From assembly GCF_000730605.1 (NCBI RefSeq), contig NZ_BBIS01000037.1, positions 87,037 to 151,036 of the forward strand: 64,000 bases of DNA, read 5' to 3'. This document shows positions 32,812-40,603 of this stretch, piece by piece; the stretch's first letter is position 1, and each line of letters begins with the position of its first letter. Origin of the DNA: Pseudomonas monteilii NBRC 103158 = DSM 14164 (GTDB lineage Bacteria; Pseudomonadota; Gammaproteobacteria; Pseudomonadales; Pseudomonadaceae). The position numbers and the translations under genes were made by a program. The notes below the pieces were generated by a model. It searched no databases and was not told the DNA's origin. It saw only the letters and a program-made list of their open reading frames with translations.

Positions 32812-33807
32812 ATGCAGTTCACCCTCACCATCAACCAGGTGAAAGCTCTGGAATGGGGGCTCAACTCCCAGCAGGCGCTGCTGTTCTCGTTCGTCTACGG
32901 CTGCCCGAGCTGGGCCAAGCCTATGCAGACGCCGGACGGGATCTACTTTGCCCTGAGCAAGGCCAAGATCACCGACGAGCTCCCGCTGCTCACCGGCAAG
33001 CCTGATACCGCCTATCGCATGCTGAAAGCCTTGGAAGAGGTCGGACTTATCGAGCTTTCCAGCACGTCCAGCATCACGCTGTTCCGTCTGACGGAGAAGG
33101 CCACCGAGTGGAACCAGAAACTGGATGGGTCGGAAAAATATCCGACCCCGCCTACTGGTACCAAAGGTCGGAAAAAAATCCGATCTACCTCGGAAAAAAA
33201 TCCGAGCATGGTCGGAAAAAAATCCGAGCCAAGGTCGGAAAAAAATCCGACAAATCAGGATACCAATAATCAGGATACCAATCAGGATACCAATCAGGGT
33301 ACCAGTCAGTGTTCGCAGGAAGGTTCGGACGAGCCGAACCAGCCTGCCGGAAAAGTGGTTGCACTGATCCCTGTTGGGGGCGAAGAGCCGCGCTGCGAAA
33401 TCCCGGCAGACATGCCAGGCCCGAAGGACCAGTCCTGCAAAACCTTCAAGGCCTGGGCCAACTACGCGATGGCTTACCGCAAGCGCTATCACACCTGGCC
33501 GGTATGGAATGCGAAGGCAGGCGGGCAGATGGGTCAGCTGATCGACCGCCTCGGGATTGAAGTTGCTCACCATGTCGCCGCGTTCTACCTGCGGATCAAC
33601 GACGCCAAGCTGATCAACGGCTGCCACAACCTTGGCGACCTGCTGGCCAAAGCCGAGGCCTACCACACCCAGTGGGTGACCAACCGCCAGATGAACGCCA
33701 CCACTGCCCGCCAGCAAGAGCAAACCCAGGCGAACATGAACGCGGCGCAGGAAGCGGCTGACGCGATCCGTAACGGCCAGGGGGGTAAGCGCAATGCTTT
33801 CCTCTGA
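32812..33807 (+). CDS. Replication initiator protein (lambda O-like role)
   Basis: A 331-residue protein. Residues 1-105 form a winged-helix DNA-binding domain (TLTINQVKALEWGLNSQQALLFSF to SSTSSITLFRLTEKA). A low-complexity linker follows (about 106-165), encoded by five 16-bp palindromes and four 12-bp direct repeats, then a C-terminal helical domain. The iterons inside the gene parallel lambda ori in gene O. ATG 32812 follows a G-rich site; a GTG at 32785 is possible. Confidence 0.82.
   Translation: MQFTLTINQVKALEWGLNSQQALLFSFVYGCPSWAKPMQTPDGIYFALSKAKITDELPLLTGKPDTAYRMLKALEEVGLIELSSTSSITLFRLTEKATEWNQKLDGSEKYPTPPTGTKGRKKIRSTSEKNPSMVGKKSEPRSEKNPTNQDTNNQDTNQDTNQGTSQCSQEGSDEPNQPAGKVVALIPVGGEEPRCEIPADMPGPKDQSCKTFKAWANYAMAYRKRYHTWPVWNAKAGGQMGQLIDRLGIEVAHHVAAFYLRINDAKLINGCHNLGDLLAKAEAYHTQWVTNRQMNATTARQQEQTQANMNAAQEAADAIRNGQGGKRNAFL
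33130..33303. other. Probable prophage replication origin (iterons plus direct repeats)
   Basis: Five palindromes TCGGAAAAAAATCCGA (first with one change) begin at 33130, 33168, 33190, 33212 and 33235; the last four are 22-23 bases apart, about two helical turns. Immediately after come four direct repeats of AATCAGGATACC (33253, 33268, 33280, 33292). The AT-rich cores and position within the initiator gene mark an origin. Confidence 0.8.
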
Positions 33808-34576
33808 CCAACAAGCCGAACTGGCCGTGGCCATCTGCGCCACTGCCGAGGCGATGGGGCAGGCAATCAGCGCAGGAGGCGCTCAGCTCATCGCTGAGGA
33901 CCTTTCGGCGTATGAGCCTGGCGTCATCATCGGCGCACTGCGTGCGTGCCGTAGAGAGCCTGCTGGGCGCCTTTCGCTCGGCATGGTCCTCAAGAACATC
34001 CACGCGGCAGACACCCGCCCAGGCAAGGACGAGGCGTGGTCCATCGCCCTGGCGGCCAGTGACGAGCACGATACCGTGGTGCTCACCACTGAAATCCGCC
34101 AGGCCATGATCGCATCCGCTCCGATCCTTGAGGCTGGCGACAAGATCGGCGCCCGGATGGCGTTCATGAGCGCCTACGAGCGCCTGGTCAGTTTCGCCCG
34201 TGCCGAAGACCAGCCGGCCAAGTGGGAGGTGTCGCTGGGCTACGACCAGGGCCGCCGGGTGACCGCGATCGAGTCCGCCGTCCGCGCCCAGCTCATCACC
34301 CACGAGACAGGGGCCAAGTACCTGGCTGACCTGCGCATCGCGCCGATCACCGAAGACGGCCATGCGATTGCCGGCCTACTCACCGGTGAAGTGCGGGCCA
34401 AGGTCAGTCCCAAGGTCCGCGAAAAGCTTGCCGAGGTCCGCCAAATCATCGGCGCCGCCAAGGAGCGCAAAGAGAAAGAGCGCCTCAAGGAATCGAAAGT
34501 GATCCGCGTCGATACCTACCTGCGCAAGCGTAAGGCCCGCGAGGCCATTGCCGAACTCATGAGGAAGAGCCAATGA
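33794..34576 (+). CDS. Probable replication accessory protein (260 aa)
   Basis: A 260-residue protein with an N-terminal helical domain (LSSDQQAELAVAICATAEAMGQ to ALRACRRE) like that of phage replisome-loading proteins and a basic C-terminal tail. It overlaps the initiator gene, the place of helicase loaders (lambda P), but no Walker motif is visible, so the role is inferred from position only. Confidence 0.6.
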   Translation: MLSSDQQAELAVAICATAEAMGQAISAGGAQLIAEDLSAYEPGVIIGALRACRREPAGRLSLGMVLKNIHAADTRPGKDEAWSIALAASDEHDTVVLTTEIRQAMIASAPILEAGDKIGARMAFMSAYERLVSFARAEDQPAKWEVSLGYDQGRRVTAIESAVRAQLITHETGAKYLADLRIAPITEDGHAIAGLLTGEVRAKVSPKVREKLAEVRQIIGAAKERKEKERLKESKVIRVDTYLRKRKAREAIAELMRKSQ

Positions 34577-34635
34577 GCCTGCTGGCCAAGTTGAACATCA
34601 AGCGCGCCGGGCAGCCGGCCGGGGAGGGGGTGTGA
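34573..34635 (+). CDS. 20-residue coupled micro-ORF
   Basis: Encodes MSLLAKLNIKRAGQPAGEGV. Its ATG overlaps the previous stop (ATGA), and its TGA shares a base with the next ATG. GAAGAG lies upstream. Could be a tiny protein or simply maintain coupling. Confidence 0.4.
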   Translation: MSLLAKLNIKRAGQPAGEGV

Positions 34636-34829
34636 TGCGCAAGTTCAATCCGCGCGGTGCTCAGGCATGGATGCTTCGCCGACCATGGCTTGCTCGTCTG
34701 TACCTGCTGGCACTGCTGCCGTTCACTCCGATCATTTTCTCTGTCGCGATCCTTTGGCAGAACCGTCGAGATTTCCGGGAGATACCCGAGCTGATTTCAG
34801 CCATTTTCCTGCCTTGGGAGCAGCACTGA
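34635..34829 (+). CDS. Small membrane protein (64 aa)
   Basis: A 64-residue protein with one transmembrane helix (ARLYLLALLPFTPIIFSVAIL) behind a basic N-terminus. GGGAGGG lies upstream. Shares a base with both neighbours. Function unknown. Confidence 0.65.
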   Translation: MRKFNPRGAQAWMLRRPWLARLYLLALLPFTPIIFSVAILWQNRRDFREIPELISAIFLPWEQH

Positions 34830-35197
34830 TGAGCATGTGTGATCAACAACTGCTGGAGCTGGCGGCGAAGGCTGCTGGAATCCGCCCGGTCCTCTGCTAC
34901 GAGGCCGCCCGTAATTGCCTGCGCATTGGCAGCCGCGACTCCTACCGCCTGTGGCGACCGCTCCAAGACGATAGCGATGCGCTCAAGCTGCTTGTGGATC
35001 TCAATTTCGAGGTCGAGCGCAATGGTGGAGGCGAAAGGTTCTATGTCGGCCCGTTTGGAGAGGCCAAATGGATGGAAGACGCTGACGATCACTGGTTCGA
35101 AGGCGCTGACGAGCATGAGGTCCGCAGCAAAGCGCTCCGTACCGCAATCGTTCGTGCAGCTGGCGAAATCGGCCAGGCCATGCAGGAGGGCAAGTGA
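34829..35197 (+). CDS. Phage hypothetical protein (122 aa)
   Basis: A 122-residue protein (MSMCDQQLLELAAKAAGI) with a WRPLQDDSDALKLLVDL core common in phage proteins that pair a small helical domain with an acidic tail. Start overlaps the preceding stop. Function unknown. Confidence 0.7.
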   Translation: MSMCDQQLLELAAKAAGIRPVLCYEAARNCLRIGSRDSYRLWRPLQDDSDALKLLVDLNFEVERNGGGERFYVGPFGEAKWMEDADDHWFEGADEHEVRSKALRTAIVRAAGEIGQAMQEGK

Positions 35198-35439
35198 TGC
35201 AGATCGCAACCGAGGTTTACCGCACTGCCTGCCGCCGCTTCGAGGCGCAGATTGAGGAGTGCGTGGAGCGCGTGCTGGGTTGCTCGCTGGCGGAAGGCCT
35301 GGAGCGAGAGCGTGTCAGCACGCATGCCGGGCAGGTTTTCGTCGATGGCAGCCAGGTCTGCTACGTCGAACCGCCACGCCTGAGCGGAGCGAATGTGGTG
35401 TGGATATTCCAGGATTTGACCGCGCAGGAGAAGCACTGA
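35197..35439 (+). CDS. Small phage protein (80 aa)
   Basis: An 80-residue protein (MQIATEVYRTACRRFEAQIE) sharing one base with the upstream stop. GGAGGG lies upstream. Function unknown. Confidence 0.65.
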   Translation: MQIATEVYRTACRRFEAQIEECVERVLGCSLAEGLERERVSTHAGQVFVDGSQVCYVEPPRLSGANVVWIFQDLTAQEKH

Positions 35440-35750
35440 TGGACACCAACAAGATGCGCGATATCAGCCGCGAGCAGTTCGAGAGCTTCGCCCGCGATGT
35501 TCTGGACTGGTCAGACGATGAGTTTCGTCTGGCATCGGATGGCAAGTCCTACTACTGGGGCGCCACGGGTGAAGCCTGGGTGTTCTGGCAGGCCTCCCGC
35601 GCGGCCGTGGTGGTGGAACTTCCTGCCAAAATCAGCGCGCACAATGCCACCGAAGGCGGGTGGGTTCGGCCAGAGGCGGAGCACTACGACGAAGCCGTTG
35701 ACGACTGCCGCGAGGCGATCGAGGCCCATGGGCTGAAGGTGGCGCCATGA
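35439..35750 (+). CDS. Small phage protein (103 aa)
   Basis: A 103-residue protein (MDTNKMRDISREQFESFARD) with an aromatic-rich centre (YYWGATGEAWVFWQASRA), a pattern frequent in Pseudomonas phage early genes. Coupled to neighbours. Function unknown. Confidence 0.7.
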   Translation: MDTNKMRDISREQFESFARDVLDWSDDEFRLASDGKSYYWGATGEAWVFWQASRAAVVVELPAKISAHNATEGGWVRPEAEHYDEAVDDCREAIEAHGLKVAP

Positions 35751-35878
35751 AGCGCGTATGGACCGTGATCGTAGGCCCCAAGGCCTTCCAGATGGTGCTG
35801 ATGGAGCAGAGCCTGGACCGTGCCGGCGCTCTGCGTGAGGCGCAGTTGATCTGGCCTGAGTGTGAGGTGGTGGCATGA
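35747..35878 (+). CDS. Small phage protein (43 aa)
   Basis: A 43-residue protein (MKRVWTVIVGPKAFQMVLME, ending LIWPECEVVA). ATGA junctions on both sides support it despite its size. Confidence 0.6.
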   Translation: MKRVWTVIVGPKAFQMVLMEQSLDRAGALREAQLIWPECEVVA

Positions 35879-36159
35879 GCAAGAGACAACCAATGCAGCC
35901 AGTGGTAGTTGCGGCCGACGGCGTTATCCGCTTCAAGGCAAATCAGATCATCAGCGACATGCTCGAGCTTTGCCAGAAGCATGGCTTCGGCCTGAATGAG
36001 ATCGCCATGCGCGAGTACGAAAAGGATGACAGGTCCCAGCTCATGCAGTTGATCGGGTACAGCGTCAGTGGCTACGGCAACCTGGACTGTTCACGCGCCA
36101 AGCACGTGATGCGCGCTGACCAGAAGGCTGAGACGTTGGTGCGGGAGGTGGCGCCATGA
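35875..36159 (+). CDS. Phage hypothetical protein (94 aa)
   Basis: A 94-residue protein with a helical core (ADGVIRFKANQIISDMLELCQ) and YSVSGYGNL segment. It lies just before ninB and overlaps it. Function unknown. Confidence 0.7.
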   Translation: MSKRQPMQPVVVAADGVIRFKANQIISDMLELCQKHGFGLNEIAMREYEKDDRSQLMQLIGYSVSGYGNLDCSRAKHVMRADQKAETLVREVAP

Positions 36160-36626
36160 CCGAGAAGATCAGCGTGAACAGCCAGGCTAAGCTGTCCGAG
36201 GCGATCACCATGCTGACCCGGCTGTTCCGCGACAAGAAGTTCGTCGTTGTCAGCATGCGCCCGGGCAAGGATCGGACCTTAGACCAGAACGCCCTGTGGT
36301 TCGCCATGTACGAGCGCATCGCCAAGAGCACCGAGATGGGTGACATCGAGGACGTTCGCCGTTACTGCAAGCTGCACCTGGGCGTGCCGATCATGCGCGC
36401 CGGCTGCGCCGAGTTCCGCACCGGCTGGGCTGAGTCGTTTATCCACTTGGATTACGACGTCAAGCTTCGTTTGATGGGTCCTTGCGCCATGTTCGGGCCG
36501 GATGGCTTCCCGGTGACCCGCCTTTTCGACCGCGCTCAGGGCTGCCAGTACACCGACCGCATCGTGGCCGAGTTCGCGCCGAAGGGGGTGTTCTTTGGTG
36601 ACCTTCTGAGCGAGGAGGCTGCATGA
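36156..36626 (+). CDS. ninB: NinB-like recombination protein
   Basis: A 156-residue protein with the NinB/Orf pattern: KKFVVVSMRPGKDRTLDQNALWFAM. Lambda NinB binds ssDNA and SSB and replaces RecFOR in phage recombination. Its place before ninG supports the call. Confidence 0.72.
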   Translation: MTEKISVNSQAKLSEAITMLTRLFRDKKFVVVSMRPGKDRTLDQNALWFAMYERIAKSTEMGDIEDVRRYCKLHLGVPIMRAGCAEFRTGWAESFIHLDYDVKLRLMGPCAMFGPDGFPVTRLFDRAQGCQYTDRIVAEFAPKGVFFGDLLSEEAA

Positions 36627-36946
36627 GCCATCAATTCAAGCCGGGCGATCTGGCACTCATCGCGGGGTCTCGCACTGGAGTGTCACCGAACATCGGCAGG
36701 GCCGTTGAGCTGGTCATCAAGTTGGTGCCAGGTCAGTCCTTTGTGGCTCCGAACGGGCGTGATGCCAAGAACGCAAGCGGATACGAGGCGTGGGCCGTCC
36801 ACTCGGACGGGGCTACAGCGGTAGGAGAGAGCGGGCGTATCGATGTTGGCGGGATTTTCTTGATCCAAGAGCGATTCCTGATGCCCCTGCGCGGTGACTT
36901 CGAACCCGAGCAGCAGAACGCCAAGGAGGCTGAGCCATGCGCGTAG
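36623..36946 (+). CDS. Phage hypothetical protein (107 aa)
   Basis: A 107-residue protein starting with FKPGDLALIAGS, a small beta-barrel-like motif seen in short phage proteins. It overlaps both ninB and ninG. Function unknown. Confidence 0.7.
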   Translation: MSHQFKPGDLALIAGSRTGVSPNIGRAVELVIKLVPGQSFVAPNGRDAKNASGYEAWAVHSDGATAVGESGRIDVGGIFLIQERFLMPLRGDFEPEQQNAKEAEPCA

Positions 36947-37515
36947 CTCTCAAGGAAGTGAAGCAGAAGACCTGCAAGGGCTGCGGTACGAAGTTCCGGC
37001 CATCTCTGTCGACGCAGAAGGTCTGCGGTGTTCAGTGCGCCCTGGCGCTGGCCAAGAAGCCCGAAAACCAGGCGGTGGCACGCAAGGCGATTGCCCAGCG
37101 CGAGCGCCGCGAGATCCAGGTCCGCAAGCAGAAGCTCAAGAGCCGGGCGGATCACCTCAAGGAGGCGCAGGTGGTGGTTAATCAGTACATCCGCCTGCGT
37201 GACGCTGACCTGCCGTGCGTGAGTTGCGGCCGCTTCCATGACGGCCAATGGCACGCAGGGCATTTCAGATCGGCCGGCGGACACCCGGAGTTGCGTTTCG
37301 AGCCGCTCAATATCTGGCGCCAGTGCGCTCCATGCAATACCCACAAGTCAGGCGACCTGGTGAATTACCGGGCCGAGCTGGTGCGCCGCATAGGGGCTGA
37401 AAAGGTCGAGTGGCTGGAAGGCCCTCATGAGGCCAAGCGCTACACCATCGACGACCTGAAGGCCATCAAGGCCGAGTACCGGGCAAAGATCAAAGCCCTC
37501 AAGGAGGCAGCATGA
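36937..37515 (+). CDS. ninG: NinG (Rap) recombination endonuclease
   Basis: A 192-residue protein. N-terminal zinc cluster CKGCG...CGVQC, a long basic helix, then CVSCGRFHDGQWHAGHFRS and CAPCNTHKSGD, which form the HNH-like zinc nuclease of Rap/NinG. In lambda it cleaves Holliday junctions and D-loops. Completes a nin-type module with ninB. Confidence 0.9.
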   Translation: MRVALKEVKQKTCKGCGTKFRPSLSTQKVCGVQCALALAKKPENQAVARKAIAQRERREIQVRKQKLKSRADHLKEAQVVVNQYIRLRDADLPCVSCGRFHDGQWHAGHFRSAGGHPELRFEPLNIWRQCAPCNTHKSGDLVNYRAELVRRIGAEKVEWLEGPHEAKRYTIDDLKAIKAEYRAKIKALKEAA

Positions 37516-37661
37516 CACCAGCATGGGGATTCCTGATTCTGGCCACCCTCATGGTGGTGGGTGGTGTGGCGTTGTCCTGGGCGGGCGCAGTGCGCCGCAA
37601 GCGGTACGCGGAAGAGTTTCTGGTGCGCCGGGCTGAGAAGAGGGGAAAGGCATGCAACTGA
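37512..37661 (+). CDS. Small membrane protein (49 aa)
   Basis: A 49-residue protein: one transmembrane helix (WGFLILATLMVVGGVALSW) and a basic tail (RRKRYAEEFLVRRAEKRG). ATGA junction with ninG; overlaps the next gene by 10 bases. AGGAGGC upstream. Confidence 0.65.
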   Translation: MTPAWGFLILATLMVVGGVALSWAGAVRRKRYAEEFLVRRAEKRGKACN

Positions 37662-38242
37662 ACAGCGCGCGTCAGGCTTGGCACGACTGCCTGTACACGG
37701 CCTGGGATAGCCAGGGCTCATTCATCGAACAGCTCGGCCTGCTGGGGGCGATGGTGCAGACCACGGAGCGGCAGCGCCACGCAGGTCACGCTGCCCACCA
37801 GGTCATTGCTGGTGGTGTGCAGTCAGCGATCGACAAGCTCAAACCTCACGTCAAAGCGTTCGGGCACTTCATGTACGCGCCGCGCCTGGACGTGGACGAC
37901 AAGGAAACTTCGGAGGAGGTCGTATTCTTCATGGTCCAGCAGCGTTCGCCACGCATGACTGCGGCCAAGCGCGAAAAGCTTGAATACGTGGTCAAGGGCG
38001 TCATGGCCCGGTACCGGTACATGCACCAGGGCGGCCAGTCGGCCAATGACGATCCCCTGGAGTCGCCTGAGGGCTTCCGTGCGTGGATGGTGGCCCATTA
38101 CGACGTGAAGCTTGAGTCAACAAACTGGGAGCGGGATTGGGCCGGATTCGTCCGGCTGGCCTTCGATTGCTGTGAGGATCTGGACAAGGAGGCACTGAGC
38201 CCGGTAGCCGCCGCAATCTACGAAATGAAAAGGGCCGCTTGA
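37652..38242 (+). CDS. Possible Q-like late regulator
   Basis: A 196-residue protein (MQLNSARQAWHDCLYTAWDS), helical, without clear zinc motif. It is the last gene before the terminator and long untranslated region preceding the late genes, the place of antiterminator Q in lambdoid phages. The functional call rests on position only. Confidence 0.5.
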   Translation: MQLNSARQAWHDCLYTAWDSQGSFIEQLGLLGAMVQTTERQRHAGHAAHQVIAGGVQSAIDKLKPHVKAFGHFMYAPRLDVDDKETSEEVVFFMVQQRSPRMTAAKREKLEYVVKGVMARYRYMHQGGQSANDDPLESPEGFRAWMVAHYDVKLESTNWERDWAGFVRLAFDCCEDLDKEALSPVAAAIYEMKRAA

Positions 38243-38315
38243 GGCCCTATTGCGTTCCCGTTCGGCTGGTGATACCGTATCGCCATTGTTACAGTTTTGC
38301 CTTCGGCAAACACCA

Positions 38316-38348
38316 ATCAAAAGCCCGGCCAAGTGCTGGGCTTTTTTG
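38316..38348 (+). terminator. Terminator at the end of the early rightward operon
   Basis: AAAGCCCGGC-caagt-GCTGGGCTTTTTT hairpin with T run, 74 bases after the Q-position gene. A late antiterminator would act near here. Confidence 0.88.
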
Positions 38349-38722
38349 TGCTCGCAAGAAACGCAACTGCAGCCAGGGCAGGCCCTAACGGGACAGCCTG
38401 GACACTGCTAGCCGGTAGTGTGGTGTACGGAAAAACACCGGCAGCCCGCGCACTCATTCCCTCACTGTGCTGATGGGTGGCGCGAGACTTGATCGGCGAG
38501 ACTGGTGCGTCAGGGTGCCAGCGCTGGAATGGTCTTCGGCGGACAGGTGGGGAAAGACCCACACAAAGCGGGCAAGCAGCAGGTTTGCCGCCAGCCTTCC
38601 AAGCTGAGCAGAGAAGGGTTCGATTCCCTCTGCCCGCTCCAATTTCGTTATGTGCTGCTCCGCACGCTTGCCCGGTCCCTGAATAGGGTCCCGCCGGGCC
38701 TTTTATTCCAAGGACACCCCTT
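38349..38722 (+). promoter_or_regulatory. Untranslated late control region
   Basis: Between the terminator and the first holin-like gene no convincing protein gene is seen. It contains the tRNA-Gly-like element (38568-38641) and a G+C-rich hairpin GCCCGG...CCGGGC just before the holin start (38670-38702). It should contain the late promoter, which I cannot pinpoint. Confidence 0.5.
38568..38641 (+). tRNA. tRNA-Gly(TCC)-like element, degenerate
   Basis: Acceptor GCGGGCA/TGCCCGC with encoded TCCA end; anticodon arm CAGC-cttccaa-GCTG with anticodon TCC; T-loop GGGTTCGATTCCC. The anticodon and T arms are nearly those of bacterial tRNA-Gly(UCC). The D arm (GCAGC/GCCGC) has a mismatch, position 8 is A instead of T and one T-stem pair is A-C, so charging is doubtful. 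Confidence 0.5.
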
Positions 38723-39046
38723 ATGGCCGAACCAACAAGCGCCGCTGCCAGCGTAGTGCTGGGCAAGTACGGCTTGGTGATGGCTGCATTCATCGGCTCG
38801 ATCCTCTCACTGGGATTCCTGAAGGACCTAACCCGGTTCCAGGCCGCCACTGCGGTCGCCACCGGATTCGGCTTCTCGGTCTACCTGACCCAGCCCGTTA
38901 CCGCCTGGCTCGCCCCAAAGCTGGAGCTTGCGGTTACTGATGACCTGCTGTGCGGGGTAGCGTTCGTGCTTGGCCTTACTGCCATGAACATCATCCCCGC
39001 GATCAAGGCTGCCATGGGGGCGTTCGTCACGGCGCGAGGTGCCTGA
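38723..39046 (+). CDS. Putative holin
   Basis: A 107-residue protein with about three transmembrane helices (GLVMAAFIGSILSLGF, QAATAVATGFGFSVYL, CGVAFVLGLTAMNII). First gene of the late operon, a usual place for a holin. AAGGACACC precedes the start. No endolysin gene follows in this window, so the lysis call is tentative. Confidence 0.65.
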   Translation: MAEPTSAAASVVLGKYGLVMAAFIGSILSLGFLKDLTRFQAATAVATGFGFSVYLTQPVTAWLAPKLELAVTDDLLCGVAFVLGLTAMNIIPAIKAAMGAFVTARGA

Positions 39047-39047
39047 T

Positions 39048-39311
39048 ATGAACAACATCCTGGTTTCAGCGCTGACGGCCCTGGACGTGTTCCTGTGCGT
39101 CATGGTCGTGCTCGCTGCCTGCGATTACCTGCGCAAGGTCCGCCCGGTGGATCAGCCACTGCTGAGCATCGCCTTCTACCTGGTGGCCATCGGCGGCTTC
39201 GGCGCATTCGTCACCGGCCTGCAAGGGCATTGGGTCAACCCGTTCGGTGTGGTGCTCCACGCTGGGGTGGTGGCCTATGCCTGGGTTCGTCGCGGTCACG
39301 TCTTCAGCTGA
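39048..39311 (+). CDS. Small membrane protein, possible second holin
   Basis: An 87-residue protein with three predicted transmembrane segments (LDVFLCVMVVLAAC, LLSIAFYLVAIGGFGAFV, VVLHAGVVAYAW). GAGGT precedes ATG 39048. It pairs with the preceding gene as often seen for holin pairs. Confidence 0.6.
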   Translation: MNNILVSALTALDVFLCVMVVLAACDYLRKVRPVDQPLLSIAFYLVAIGGFGAFVTGLQGHWVNPFGVVLHAGVVAYAWVRRGHVFS

Positions 39312-39361
39312 TCCGCTCCACAAAATCGAGATGCGCTGTTTCGTGGCGCGAGGGCAGGCAA

Positions 39362-39526
39362 ATGGCATCGGTAACCGTGCGCATCGCTTGCCGCCATAAG
39401 TGGTGGCTCAAGTACTACCTGGCCGGCGTCCTCGTCATGGCCCGGCTGACTGGCCGAGAGCCATGCCCTGAGCGCTTCAGCTACTGGGTGGGGCGCGGCA
39501 TCAAGATCGAGGTTCATCCTGAATGA
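39362..39526 (+). CDS. Small phage protein (54 aa)
   Basis: A 54-residue basic protein (MASVTVRIACRHKWWLKYYL, ending IKIEVHPE). Coupled to the next gene by ATGA. Downstream of a dispersed palindrome at 39318-39346. Function unknown. Confidence 0.7.
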   Translation: MASVTVRIACRHKWWLKYYLAGVLVMARLTGREPCPERFSYWVGRGIKIEVHPE

Positions 39527-39975
39527 CCACCATCGCGTACAAGGACGGCGTGATCGCCTACGACTCTCGGGTTACCCGCGGCGACCTCATCACCGATGAC
39601 GACTGTGACAAGTGCATTGAGCGTGACGGTGTGAAGTTCTTCATGTCGGGCGCCCTCTGTGACTATGACGCATTGGTCGGGGCCTACTTCGGCACTGCGC
39701 CATCCGGGAAGGTCGACGCATCTGCAATTGTCGTGGATGCGGGCAAGCTGATGATGGTGGCGGTGGATGACGACACCGGTCTGTGGAAGTCGCCAATCAA
39801 GCCTGATCGACCGTATGCCATCGGAAGCGGAACGCCATACGCATTCGCTGCGATGGACATGGGCGCATCTGCCGAGAAGGCCGTCGAGATGGCTGCAAGG
39901 CGCGATACCAGCACTGGCGGCAGGGTTCGGACTATGAGGATTGACCAGCATGGAAAGGCCAGTTCCTCCGGCTGA
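39523..39975 (+). CDS. Proteasome-like Ntn-hydrolase of phage
   Basis: A 150-residue protein starting MTTIAYKDGVIAYDSR, the pattern of proteasome-beta/HslV folds: Thr2 as nucleophile after Met removal, D15-S-R, and GSGTPYAFAAMDMGASAEKAVEMAA near the end. Its role in phages is unknown; it may be a head-associated or host-directed protease. Confidence 0.72.
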   Translation: MTTIAYKDGVIAYDSRVTRGDLITDDDCDKCIERDGVKFFMSGALCDYDALVGAYFGTAPSGKVDASAIVVDAGKLMMVAVDDDTGLWKSPIKPDRPYAIGSGTPYAFAAMDMGASAEKAVEMAARRDTSTGGRVRTMRIDQHGKASSSG

Positions 39976-40573
39976 TCTCCTTGAGCTGACCGAGCTATCG
40001 ATGCTCGGAACCAGGCTTCAGCCAGCGCCCGAGGTGGGTGAATGGGTGCAGGCAGCGATCCTCAGCGAGGGTGGCGAGCTGCATAACCCTGACCATGCAC
40101 ACCTGATCGACGCGCCGCTGCGATTCCTCTGGGCCTCAGCCTGCTTCGAGAAGCAAGGGCGAACCGTGGTAGGTCAGGCCGAGGCTGTGATGTTTCGTGC
40201 TGGCGGGTGGCAGAAGGCCAGGCAAGAGCAGCAGATGATCGACTGGTTCGGGGAGGTGCCGGGCTTCGTCATCACCCTGGCTGCCGACTACTGCTCCCAG
40301 TGCACCGACACCGAGCTCTGTGCGCTCATCGAGCACGAGCTGTACCACATTGCCCAGAAGCTCGATCAGTACGGCGCGCCCAAGTTCACCCAGGACGGGC
40401 TGCCCAGCCTGACGATCCGCTCACACGATGTGGAGGAGTTCGTCGGCGTGGTACGCCGCTACGGTGCCAGCCACGACGTACAGCAGCTGATCGACGCTGC
40501 AAGCCGGCCGCCTGAGGTGGCCAATATCAACATTGCGAGGGCCTGTGGAACCTGCCTGCTGAAGTCGGCGTAG
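39950..40573 (+). CDS. Putative phage metallopeptidase
   Basis: A 207-residue protein with zinc motif HELYH in the segment LIEHELYHIAQ, plus conserved cysteines (YCSQCTDTELC). It resembles the putative phage metallopeptidase family. It overlaps the Ntn-hydrolase gene, so two hydrolases are paired just before terminase. Confidence 0.8.
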   Translation: MERPVPPADLLELTELSMLGTRLQPAPEVGEWVQAAILSEGGELHNPDHAHLIDAPLRFLWASACFEKQGRTVVGQAEAVMFRAGGWQKARQEQQMIDWFGEVPGFVITLAADYCSQCTDTELCALIEHELYHIAQKLDQYGAPKFTQDGLPSLTIRSHDVEEFVGVVRRYGASHDVQQLIDAASRPPEVANINIARACGTCLLKSA

Positions 40574-40603
40574 TTTTGACAGGCGCTTGACGGAACCAAA
40601 TCT

